From assembly GCF_022810305.1 (NCBI RefSeq), contig NZ_JALGQH010000002.1, positions 372,001 to 436,000 of the forward strand: 64,000 nt of DNA, written 5' to 3'. A program made the translations under genes and the position numbers. This DNA comes from Rhodococcus sp. ARC_M6. Its GTDB lineage: Bacteria > Actinomycetota > Actinomycetes > Mycobacteriales > Mycobacteriaceae. The notes beneath the pieces are model-generated. The model ran no database searches, was not told the DNA's origin, and saw nothing but the letters and a program-made list of their open reading frames with translations. Each line of letters starts with the position of its first letter. Within the stretch, counting starts at the first letter, position 1. Below, one piece after another: positions 41,077-50,100 of this stretch.

Positions 41077-41700
41077 TCAGAGTGATTGCGGAGCCGACAA
41101 CGCGGTAACGGCCACCGCCAGAACATGTTCGACATAGCCATCGAAAGTTCCTGTAGCAGTGCCAATTCCGAGCGCATTACGTTTCATGTGCATAGCGATC
41201 GCCGAGAAGGCCATATTGAACATCATCTCGACTCGCTGGGCGGCCTGATCCTCCGACAAATGGGTCAATGAATCCACCAATCTTTGATGGATTTCACGGT
41301 TCACGTTGCCGGGGGAATCTAGATCTGCACCGAAATAGTCAACCGTAGGAAGGATTCTCACAATGAACTCGGCGTAGTTCGCGCCGGCGACGGATCCACT
41401 CACCGAGGCGGCAAAGGGAATAATCGACGCCTCGACGAGTGCTCGCAATTCGCGGCCACGACCCTCTGCGTCAATTGCCGTCAAGAACGAGCGTCGAGCC
41501 TCTGCGATTGCCGCCATTCGCCGACGGAACACTTCGATCAGCAGTTGATCGCGTCCACCGAAGTGGTACTGCACCGCGGACGTATTACGTTGGCCCGCAA
41601 TATTTGCCACATCTCGCATCGACAGCGCGTCGACCCCTTGGGTTCCCAGGAGTCGCTCCGCGACATCGACCATTGCACTTTTGGGATCTACGGATGCCAT
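41077..41700 (-). CDS. TetR/AcrR family regulator of the DUF1214 operon
   Basis: A 207-residue TetR protein. The N-terminal helix-turn-helix (LSMRDVANIAGQRNTSAVQYHFGGRDQLLIEVF, residues about 26-58) has the AVQYHF variant of helix 3. The C-terminal ligand domain resembles the TetR_C group common in Rhodococcus. A 36-bp operator-like palindrome lies 12 bp upstream of the start, so autoregulation of a tetR-DUF1214 operon is very likely. Confidence 0.9.
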   Translation of the reverse strand: MASVDPKSAMVDVAERLLGTQGVDALSMRDVANIAGQRNTSAVQYHFGGRDQLLIEVFRRRMAAIAEARRSFLTAIDAEGRGRELRALVEASIIPFAASVSGSVAGANYAEFIVRILPTVDYFGADLDSPGNVNREIHQRLVDSLTHLSEDQAAQRVEMMFNMAFSAIAMHMKRNALGIGTATGTFDGYVEHVLAVAVTALSAPQSL

Positions 41701-41712
41701 GCAACGACGGTA

Positions 41713-41748
41713 TAACGCACTGCATTAAACTGTCAATGCAGTGCGTTA
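41713..41748. promoter_or_regulatory. TetR operator palindrome
   Basis: Perfect 14-bp arms TAACGCACTGCATT (41713-41726) and AATGCAGTGCGTTA (41735-41748) flank an 8-bp spacer. The site lies between the small Cys-rich gene (stop at 41768) and the tetR start at 41700. Size and symmetry are typical of a TetR-dimer (or dimer pair) operator overlapping a promoter. Confidence 0.8.
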
Positions 41749-41767
41749 ATTAGATGCTGGGATCAAT

Positions 41768-42004
41768 TCAGTACCGGGTGTAGTGCTGCTGGCTCGCGTG
41801 TTCATCAGGGCAGATGCACTTTCGGTCAAGACTCCGGTCCGAAGTCACGGCGCAGAATCGAATTCCGAGCGGATCGTGGGAATCCAGACTGTGCCCACAG
41901 GCCGGGCAGGACGGCGTCGAGTCAGTCGATCCCGCTGCCTGCTCTGGAGCAGTTGACTGAGAAACTTCGGCGGAATTCGACACATCAGTGGGGTTCGAAG
42001 CCAT
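41768..42004 (-). CDS. Small Cys-rich protein, RGCVC-family-like
   Basis: A 78-residue protein with a disordered Ser/Thr-rich N-terminal third and the zinc-ribbon-like core CPACGHSLDSHDPLGIRFC...CICPDE. This resembles the short actinobacterial proteins named RGCVC family. The naming motif here reads RKCIC, a variant. Four or five cysteines could bind one zinc ion. Function unknown. It is transcribed leftward, divergent from the PLP-enzyme gene, and lies upstream of tetR. Confidence 0.68.
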   Translation of the reverse strand: MASNPTDVSNSAEVSQSTAPEQAAGSTDSTPSCPACGHSLDSHDPLGIRFCAVTSDRSLDRKCICPDEHASQQHYTRY

Positions 42005-42182
42005 GGCGGTTCTCCAATTCTCGGCCGTTGGACTTCAGACCGATTTGGGCGCCGAGGACGACATGGCTAGAGGGCGCATATTCGAATTGCCCTCGGCATC
42101 CTCCACGCTACCCGCTCCCACGGAAACTACCGTCATGTCACCGCTGCACCCCTCACCGGCGACCAAGGGCACAATTGACGCC
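42005..42182. other. Divergent intergenic region
   Basis: These 178 bases separate the leftward Cys-rich gene from the rightward PLP-enzyme gene. An open frame runs through them in phase with the latter but has no family similarity. I see no repeat or operator here. Confidence 0.35.
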
Positions 42183-43454
42183 ATGACCGAGAATACGAGC
42201 CCACCGATCGGTTGGCAGCACAAAGCCTTCGGAAGTGACCTCCACGGTCTGCGCAGTTCCGATCTCGAAGCATTGGGGATTTCCGCTCTCGACGGCGATC
42301 TCCTCCTCCCGGTGATGACACTCAAGCGTGAAGCGATCTCACACAATCTGGATGTCATGGCACGGTTCTGTGCCGACCACGATGTAGACCTGGCACCTCA
42401 CGCCAAGACCACGATGAGTCCGGAGTTGGTTCGTCGACAACTCGACGCCCGCGCGTGGGGAATGACTGCGGCAACTGTTGCCCAGGCTCGCATTCTCCGC
42501 GAGTTCGGCGTCGACACCATCGTCATCGCGAGCCAAGTTCTCGACTCAGCGGGCATTCGATGGATCTGCGACGCACAGTCGGCGGATCCCGAATTCTTCG
42601 TTGCCATCCTGGTCGACTCGATCGAGAGCATCCAGTTGATGGAGCGGTTGATCGCGAATATCTCACCGAGCAGCAGAATTCGAGTACTCGTCGAACTCGG
42701 CTATGACAGCGGCCGAGCCGGAACGCGCACTCTCGAGCAAGCCCTCGACGTTGCCCGCGCAGCGTCACAGGCACCTTCTCTCATCCTCACCGGAGTCGAA
42801 GGTTTCGAGGGCATGATGCCGGGCGATTCGGTGGCTGCGCGCCGCATCTCTGTCGATTCGTATCTCAGATCCGCGCGAGTATTCACGGAAATCTGCGTGG
42901 CAGAGAACCTGTTCGAGAACAATTCAACCAAAGCCCCACTCCCCCTGGTCACCTTCGGCGGCAGTGCATTTCACGATCTGGTAGTCCGCGAGTTGGCCGG
43001 GCGTTGGGCAGCTGACAACGACGTGCGCGTCATTCTGCGCAGTGGTTGCTACATCACTCACGACCACGGCCTCTACGCCGATACCTCTCCCTGGGCAGAT
43101 GGTCCGCGGACTTTGCGGGCAGCCGCTGAGGTCTGGGGCGTTGTGCTCTCCCTCCCGGAGCCGGGACGCGCGATCCTGGGCTTCGGTCGTCGCGACGTCG
43201 GCTCCGACGCGGGCTTTCCCAAGGTTTTGTGGCGACGGCGAGATGGCTCCAATCAACCAGCTCGGTCACTGTCGATCACTGCCCTCAACGATCAGCATGC
43301 CTACGTCGATGTGCCGGCAGATTTCGACGTGCAGGTCGGCGATCTGCTGGGCTGCGGGATTTCGCACCCGTGCACCACTTTCGACAAGTGGTCACTGATT
43401 CCTGAGGTCGACGCGGACTATCGGGTCGTCGGATTGGTTCACACGTTCTTCTGA
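42183..43454 (+). CDS. PLP-dependent D-amino-acid aldolase/dehydratase (alanine-racemase fold)
   Basis: A 423-residue fold-III PLP enzyme of the D-threonine aldolase / D-serine dehydratase (DSD1-like) group. The PLP-lysine motif is in DLAPHAKTTMSPELVRRQLD (about residue 79). The barrel continues with RVLVELGYDSGRAGTR, and the C-terminal beta domain has the metal-site region SGCYITHDHGLY and CGISHPCTTFDKW (His and Cys ligands of the Zn or Mn site). It would cleave or dehydrate a D-beta-hydroxy amino acid. ATG 42183 fits family length; an open frame from 41988 adds 65 residues without similarity. Alone on its strand. Confidence 0.85.
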   Translation: MTENTSPPIGWQHKAFGSDLHGLRSSDLEALGISALDGDLLLPVMTLKREAISHNLDVMARFCADHDVDLAPHAKTTMSPELVRRQLDARAWGMTAATVAQARILREFGVDTIVIASQVLDSAGIRWICDAQSADPEFFVAILVDSIESIQLMERLIANISPSSRIRVLVELGYDSGRAGTRTLEQALDVARAASQAPSLILTGVEGFEGMMPGDSVAARRISVDSYLRSARVFTEICVAENLFENNSTKAPLPLVTFGGSAFHDLVVRELAGRWAADNDVRVILRSGCYITHDHGLYADTSPWADGPRTLRAAAEVWGVVLSLPEPGRAILGFGRRDVGSDAGFPKVLWRRRDGSNQPARSLSITALNDQHAYVDVPADFDVQVGDLLGCGISHPCTTFDKWSLIPEVDADYRVVGLVHTFF

Positions 43455-43563
43455 CCAGACCTAGGCGGATGAGCACTTCAACACACAAACCGACGCTGGA
43501 AGCGCCTTTCACCGTGATGACGAACACGACTCGAGATGTGTTTCGAGGAGCTATTTTGGGTGC

Positions 43564-44085
43564 GTGTCCACAGACGCGACGACCCGGACTCCGGCCTGGC
43601 GCCGGGCAACCTCACGGAGTGGACAGCGACTCCAATGGATAACCGCCCTGCTCCTGTGGTCAGTGGTGGGTGTTCCCGCCTCCACGGGTGCCGCCGTCCC
43701 GGCGCCGCACGACGCGATTGCCGCCGCAAACGGCCTGCGAGACGCATGGGTGGATCTGGTCAGGAACAGCGACCCCCCAGCGAAGGGCGAGCCCGCACTA
43801 CTCTGCGACGAGACCACACCGACCGTCGACTGCGAAACCGTGGACAAAGTCTTCTACCGTAGTGGCGATCACGTCACCCTCGGGGCGACCGGATATCGCA
43901 ATGCCCACACCGATTTCGCCACCGAGGACAGCACTCCGCTGTCCGATCACTTCCCGACAGCGGTCGACTTCGCCTGGTCCTGCATCGGAACATGCGTGTC
44001 CGGCAACGACACTGAGCCAATCGAGGCGGAAGGTACGGGCTCGTCGTCGTCCTCGTCGAAGTCGGCAACTCCACGCTTCCAGTAA
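43564..44085 (+). pseudogene. Endonuclease/exonuclease/phosphatase (sphingomyelinase-like) gene with internal deletion
   Basis: The 173-codon frame begins with a plausible signal peptide (residues about 22-45, LQWITALLLWSVVGVPASTGAAV). It then jumps directly to the C-terminal part of an EEP-family enzyme: LRDAWVDLVRNSDPPAKGEP, DCETVDKVFYRSGDHVTLGATGYRN and PLSDHFPTAVDFAWS, the last holding the catalytic SDH. The ~200 residues with the first catalytic Glu and the GDxN motif are missing. The frame runs 139 bp into the antisense of the next gene instead of stopping after FAWS. It should have no nuclease activity. Confidence 0.65.
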
Positions 44086-44879
44086 CCGGTGATCAGGTGG
44101 TCACCGGCGCTCAGGCCGAGTTCATCGCGCACGAACCGTCGGATCGGCTTGAGGCTGGTGGCCTCACCCGACACCCAGGCGTAGACGCGCTCGCCTTCCG
44201 GCACGGACACCGTTCCGACTGCGCGCTCGAGCAGATCAGAATGCCCAGCCGGAACGTCGCCGCGGTGCAACCACCGAACCTCGACACCCTCGGGAGCGGC
44301 CAGTTCGATCTGCTGCGACGCATCGGTGACCTCGATAAACACCCATCCTGCGGCGGCTTCCGGAAGCATCTCCAACCAGCGAGCAATAGCCGGCAACGCG
44401 GTGATATCGCCGGCCAGTAGGTAGCGGTCGTACGTCCACGGAACTACGACGCCACCAGGCGGACCCGCGACGTGAACCCGGGTTCCGGGAGTCGCCGCAA
44501 TCGCCCAATCGGAGGCGAAGCCACCGGAGTGGAGCGCGAAGTCGAGGTCCAACTCCCCCAGTTCGGCGTCGTACCGACGCACTGTGTATTCACGTGAAAT
44601 CGGAAGTGGGCGAGGCCACTTCAGGCCGTTGCCATCACGTTCCGGCAACCGTACGGTGCCGTCGGCATCGGGATACACCAGCCGTACATGCTCGTCGGGG
44701 GCGTGCGATTCGAAGCCCTCCAACTCCGGGCCGGCCAACGTCAGTCGCAGCAACCCGGAACCGACCATAGTGCTGCGGACAACTTCGAGTTCGCGAATAC
44801 CGATGGGGTACGGCACCTTTGCGCTGCTGGCGCCGGCCCGAACTTCGGCGATGGCCGCGAGGTGGTCTCCTCGGTTCAT
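43947..44879 (-). CDS. Siderophore-interacting protein (ferric-siderophore reductase)
   Basis: A 310-residue SIP-family flavoprotein. FAD binding is shown by PISREYTVRRYD near residue 95 and DFALHSGGFASDWAIAATPGTRVHVAGPPGG; the NAD(P)H domain has YLLAGDITALPAIARWLEM and YAWVSGEATSLKPIRRFVRDEL. It should release iron from the imported ferric siderophore. Its start overlaps the exporter stop (ATGA), making it the last gene of the NRPS operon. The final ~20 residues (after DDDEPVPSASIG) are read from DNA antisense to the broken endonuclease gene, so the C-terminus may be an acquired extension. Confidence 0.93.
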   Translation of the reverse strand: MNRGDHLAAIAEVRAGASSAKVPYPIGIRELEVVRSTMVGSGLLRLTLAGPELEGFESHAPDEHVRLVYPDADGTVRLPERDGNGLKWPRPLPISREYTVRRYDAELGELDLDFALHSGGFASDWAIAATPGTRVHVAGPPGGVVVPWTYDRYLLAGDITALPAIARWLEMLPEAAAGWVFIEVTDASQQIELAAPEGVEVRWLHRGDVPAGHSDLLERAVGTVSVPEGERVYAWVSGEATSLKPIRRFVRDELGLSAGDHLITGYWKRGVADFDEDDDEPVPSASIGSVSLPDTHVPMQDQAKSTAVGK

Positions 44880-46177
44880 GAACTACCTTCCTTTTCCTGC
44901 TGTGTCGTGCCTACCGGCACCGGACTTTCACGAAGATCGATCTCGACAACTTCCGACGTTGCCCGCCGTACCGAACCCAGCGTCCCGAGAAGAAGCAGCC
45001 CAAGCACCGAACCGGCAATACCCAAGACCAACAGCGCAGTTCCCGGCTCCAGCCACTGCCCAAGGAATCCGGCGGCCATCGACCCGATGGCCGTGCCCGT
45101 GACGGCCTGCACCATCCAGAGACTTGACACCCGGCCTCGAAGCTCGTCGGGTGTGTTCTGTTGGAGTACCGCAAATCTCAGAATATCGTTGAGCGCTCGT
45201 CCGAGCCCGAAGCCGGCGAGACCGAGGAACGCGAGAACCACAGCCCCCGACGCCCCGAGGATTACCAGCCCGAGCGGCATGAAGGCTACCGATATCAGCA
45301 TGGCTGCACCGTTGCGGTGAACACGTCCGGTCCATCCACTGGTCAACGACCCGATAACCGCGCCCACTGCCGGCGCTGCGTAGAGCAGACCCAGCATCGT
45401 GGGCCCGCCGCCGAGCACCTGATCGACAAATGCCGGAAGTAGCACCATCGGCCCACTGACGAACATGACCAGGAGCCCGCTGATCAGGATCCCACGAATG
45501 ACGGAATGGCTGCCCGCGAACTTCACCCCGGTCACGAGCGCCCGAATGGGGCTCTCGTGATCAGTTCCCGGGGCGGGGGCCGGTCCGACCGCCTGGAACA
45601 ACGTGACAGTTCCGGCAGTAGCCGCTGCGGCTACAAAGTACGTGATGGGGATTCCGCCGGCCGCGATGATCACGCCGGCAACAGCCGGCGCGACCATCGT
45701 CCCGATATCGGTGGTCAGCGCTACCAGTGCGCCGGCCGCCGCCATCTTGTTGCGCGGCAACAATGTCGGCATCAAGGCCATCAGCGCCGAACTACTGACA
45801 CCACCGGCCAATCCGTCGATCGCTGCTGCGACATAGATGACCCACATCGACGGATGTGGCAGTAGTGCGTTGCATCCGAGAATGATGAATCCGAGACCCG
45901 CAGCACTGCGGGCCAATTGGATGGTGCGTCGGCGATCGTATCGATCGGCGAGCACACCGCCGAACAGGCTGCCGAAGAACATCGCGATAGCCATCGCGGT
46001 GGAAACTCCGGCAACCTGCAAGGTTGACCTGGTGAGCTGGTACGTCTGCGCGGGAACGGCTACAACGAGCAGCCCGATCCCGAGCAGCGAGATCAATCGC
46101 GCGGAGAAGGCGTACCGGAAGGGACGGCTGGTCCGCAATGGTGAAACATCGATCACCAGCCCACCGAGTCGGGTCAT
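44876..46177 (-). CDS. MFS exporter, EntS-like
   Basis: A 433-residue 12-span major facilitator. It opens with LRTSRPFRYAFSARLISLLGIGLLVVAVPAQTYQLT, close to the EntS (enterobactin exporter) N-terminus, and has the MFS loop GGVLADRYDRRRTIQLAR at about residues 73-90. Proposed role: secretion of the finished siderophore. Both ends overlap neighbours by 4 bp (binding protein upstream, SIP downstream), consistent with stoichiometric co-translation. Confidence 0.92.
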   Translation of the reverse strand: MTRLGGLVIDVSPLRTSRPFRYAFSARLISLLGIGLLVVAVPAQTYQLTRSTLQVAGVSTAMAIAMFFGSLFGGVLADRYDRRRTIQLARSAAGLGFIILGCNALLPHPSMWVIYVAAAIDGLAGGVSSSALMALMPTLLPRNKMAAAGALVALTTDIGTMVAPAVAGVIIAAGGIPITYFVAAAATAGTVTLFQAVGPAPAPGTDHESPIRALVTGVKFAGSHSVIRGILISGLLVMFVSGPMVLLPAFVDQVLGGGPTMLGLLYAAPAVGAVIGSLTSGWTGRVHRNGAAMLISVAFMPLGLVILGASGAVVLAFLGLAGFGLGRALNDILRFAVLQQNTPDELRGRVSSLWMVQAVTGTAIGSMAAGFLGQWLEPGTALLVLGIAGSVLGLLLLGTLGSVRRATSEVVEIDLRESPVPVGTTQQEKEGSS

Positions 46178-47187
46178 CCGAAGGTCTGACCGATCAGATC
46201 GAGAGTTGCCATTGCGCCGTCGTAGTCAGGACGGTAGCTGGTGGCGGGGAGCTCGAACGTCGTACCGGCCTTGAAGGACGGCAACTGTGAGTACAGCGGA
46301 TCGGTGGCAAGTTCTGCCATCGGACGTCCGGACACCGGAATGACAAACGCCACCGGTGCGTCGGCAACCTGCGACAGCAGTTCCGGGCTGACCTCGAACG
46401 AGTCACCGGAACCGAAGAGCTGCGGGTTACCGGCCTTGGTCATGACGTCGTCAGCGACAAACCCGAGCTCGCTGAGCATTGCGGGCAGGGCTGCCGTCGG
46501 CGGCACGAGGTACGGCTTGTTGTTGGCAAGCGAGAGGATGTAGACGACGTTGCCGGCCGGAACCTTGATCTTGCCCTTGACGTCTTTCACCTTCGCGTCG
46601 TAGGCGGCCATGAGGGCGGGAACCTGATCGGAACGGCCCGCTGCGTCGGCGACGATTTCGAGCTGCTTGTCCCAGGCGGCTACGGTCCGCGGGACCAGAA
46701 CCGTTGGTGCGATAGCGGTGAGCTTGTCGTAAAGTTCCTCGGCCTGAACAGAAGTAACACCCTGTCCACCACCGATAATCAGGTCAGGGTTGGCGGCGGC
46801 AACGGCCTCGACGCTGAGCTGCTCACCAGCGGGAAGTTCCGTGGTGCCCTGCTTCTTGGCTGCATCCGACCAGGCCGGCGGGAATCCACCCTCGAGGTTG
46901 GTCACACCGAGGACGCGGGTATCGGTGGCAACCACCGGAGCGTCGAGAGCGTAGAGGTAGCCGGCGAGTCCGCCGCTGAGGACCACGATGCGCTCGGCCG
47001 AAGCCGGCACCGTGACGGCACCCTTGTCGGTCTGGACTATGCGCGTCGTGGGCTCGTCTGCCTTGGCAGGTTCGTCCGATGACGCACTGCTGCACCCGAC
47101 CATCGCCATGAGTGCGACGATCATCAGTCCCGCGATAGCGGCGGGACGTCGCCTACTCCGTGTCGCGAGCGGTGGTGTGGACTTCAT
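46174..47187 (-). CDS. Fe-siderophore ABC-transporter binding lipoprotein (FepB-like)
   Basis: A 337-residue periplasmic-binding-protein-type lipoprotein. The signal sequence (residues about 14-31) ends in a lipobox MAMVGCS with Cys32. The mature part has [26 protein letters not shown] and [36 protein letters not shown], as in catecholate-siderophore binding proteins. Permease and ATPase genes are not in the window, so they must lie elsewhere. It overlaps the NRPS stop and exporter start by 4 bp each. Confidence 0.92.
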   Translation of the reverse strand: MKSTPPLATRSRRRPAAIAGLMIVALMAMVGCSSASSDEPAKADEPTTRIVQTDKGAVTVPASAERIVVLSGGLAGYLYALDAPVVATDTRVLGVTNLEGGFPPAWSDAAKKQGTTELPAGEQLSVEAVAAANPDLIIGGGQGVTSVQAEELYDKLTAIAPTVLVPRTVAAWDKQLEIVADAAGRSDQVPALMAAYDAKVKDVKGKIKVPAGNVVYILSLANNKPYLVPPTAALPAMLSELGFVADDVMTKAGNPQLFGSGDSFEVSPELLSQVADAPVAFVIPVSGRPMAELATDPLYSQLPSFKAGTTFELPATSYRPDYDGAMATLDLIGQTFG

Positions 47188-50100
47188 TTGTTATCTCCCA
47201 TTGTGTTTCCAACTGTGTGGTCTGTGTGGTGCGACAAAGCAAGGTGTGTCGCAAGTTCGGCAACTGTCGGATGAGCCATCAGGGTCCCGACGCCGACGGT
47301 GATCGAGAGGTCGTGTTCCACCTCGCCCACCAAGTGCATGGCCCGTAGCGAATCGCCGCCGAGATCGAAGAAACTCTCCTCCGGATTCACGGTTTCGACG
47401 TCGAGAACGCGCGCAAAGACCTGGCACAGTTGCTTTTCGGCGTCTGTGCGCGGCGCCCGTGCGGCGGCGCGCGGCGGGGGCGCCGGCAATGCTGCGCGGT
47501 CCAGTTTTCCGTTCGGGGTCAACGGGATCGTGTCCACCGTGACGATGTCGGACGGAACTAGATGCGCCGGTATACGTTCACGCAGGTACGGCCGGAGATC
47601 ACCAGGCGCACAACCGTCTTCGGGAATCACATATCCGATCAGACGTGGCGGCGCACCGTTCTCGCTGCGGACCGTTGCCGCTGTGCGAAGTACGCCGGGG
47701 CACGCAGCGAGCGCTGCTTCCACTTCACCCAACTCGATTCGAATCCCGCGGATCTTCACCTGATGGTCTGCGCGGCCCCGGTATTCGAGTTCGCCGTCCC
47801 GGCGTCGCAGAACCATGTCGCCCGTTCGATACATGCGTCCGCCCACTACGTGCGGATCGGCAACAAACACCGAAGATGTCAGCGCCGTTCGGTGGAGGTA
47901 ACCCAGAGCCGTGCCGTCACCGGACATATAGAGCTCCCCCACTGCGCCGACGGGAACTTCACGAAGACCCGAATCAAGTGCTCGTGCACAAGCATTGCGG
48001 ACAGGTCGGCCGAGGCACGGCGTGACGCTCCCCTGCACCGGCGACCCCATCGCATTGATCGTGAACTCGGTGGGTCCGTACAGGTCGTAGCCGTCGACGC
48101 CGTCCTGATCGCGCAATCGTGACCACAATTCCGCGGGCACGGCTTCTCCGCCGAGCATGACCAGGGCGGGGGTCCGCTCACCGTCGAGGAGACCTGCTGC
48201 CATCAATTCCCGTGCATACGACGGCGTCACGTTCACCACGTCGATGCCGACTTTTCGGTAGTGCTTGACCAGCGACCCCGGATCAAGGCGGGCCTGCTCG
48301 TCGATCACGTGAACTTCATGGCCGGCGAGCAGCCAGAACAGCTCTTCCCAGGACATGTCGAAGGAGAACGACACCGTATGCGCAATGCGCAGACGTCCGA
48401 CCTTCTTCTCGGTGGGAGTGAAGATTTCGGCCTTGTGATTGTGGTACATCGTGGTCAAGCCTCGATGACCCACCACAACGCCCTTGGGTTTGCCGGTGCT
48501 GCCGGAGGTGTAGATGACGTAGGCGGGTTGATCCGCCGTCGTCGGTCCACCAACCGCTGCCGCGGAGACAACAGGCGCTTCGGTCCGCCCGTCGAGTACG
48601 TCTGCCACATCCGTTGCGTCGATGACCACGCACGGACGTCCGTCCGGAGCAACGACGTCACGCTGCTCACTGGTGGTGATCACCAGCGCTGCGTTGCTGT
48701 CCTCGATCAACTCCCGCAACCGCGCCGGCGGATGCGCCAGGTCCAGCGGAAGGTACGCGGCTCCGGTTCGCATGACGGCAAAGATCGCGACAACATGGTC
48801 TGCAGTACGCGGAAGAGCTAGCGCCACAACGCTGGACGGCCCGGCACCTGCCCAGGCCAGGATCCGTGCCAACCGATCAACACGAGTGTTCATCTCTGCA
48901 GCACTCAGTGTGACGCCACCAAAGACAAGGGCAGTCTCGTCCGGTGTCGCCAGCGCTCGCTCGCGCAGTAGTGCGTCGACGCTGCCGCTGGGCTCACCGG
49001 GAAGTGGCATCACAACACGAGGTGGCGCAAATTCGACGGGGGTGTTCGCACGCGGAACAGCCGTGTCCGCCACCGTGACAGCGTCCGACCCCGCGATCAG
49101 TTGGAGGATCGCGACGGTGCGGGCAAGCAGGTCCTCCGCGAGGGAAGCGGGAACCAGATCGGGCCGATTTTCCAGAACGAGCGACATCGAGGCGTCAGCA
49201 ATTCCAGGATCGACATCCAAAGTGAGTGCATAGTGAGTACCGTCCACTGCGTCGAAGCCGACAATTCCGCTGCGCTCGAACGTGTTCCGACGTCCCTGTT
49301 CATCACGCGGAGTATTGCGGAAGACGTAGAGCGTGTCGAAGAGCGTCGCAAACCCTGCAGCGCGCTGAACGTCGCCGAGACCGAGATGGTGATGTCCGAG
49401 CATGGAGCCTTGTTCACGGAACAGGCGACCGAGCAGGTCCGGAATCGTGTCCCCGGGCCGTACCTGAACACGCACCGGAATGGTGTTGAGTGCCAACCCC
49501 ACCATCCGATCGGCGCCGTCCACATCCGGTGAGCGTCCGGACACCGTCGCACCGAAGACGACGTCGTCGCGACCCGTCACTGCCCGCAATGCCAAGCCCC
49601 ACGCAGCGGAGACAACGGTGGACAGTGTCACGCCGCCACGACGGGCAAGATCACGAACAGCCTGGGTAGCGCTCGGTTCCAACAGAACTCGGCTGAATAC
49701 CGGCAGCGGCGCGCTTCCGCCGGAACCAGTACCGCCCAAGAGCGTCGGCTGCTCGAGGTCCGCCAGATAGTTCTTCCACGCCGACAACGCCTCCGTTCGA
49801 TCTGTTTCTGCGAGCCATCGCAAGTGATCACGGAAATCGGCAGGTTCTTCCAACGCTGCATCCAGGCGAACCGGATCGGCGCCCTGCGAACGCGCGAGCT
49901 CGTACAGTGCAAACAGCTCCGCGTACATCAATGTCTGTGACCAACCATCGGTCAGCAGGTGATGCTGCGTGAAGACGAGGTGCGCTCCCCCACCCGGTAG
50001 CCACACCAGGACCATCCGGATGAGCGGCGGAGCACTCAAATCGAAGAGTGTGCCGAACTCTGCCTCGTCCAAAGTCTGGACCACAGAATCCAATTCATCA

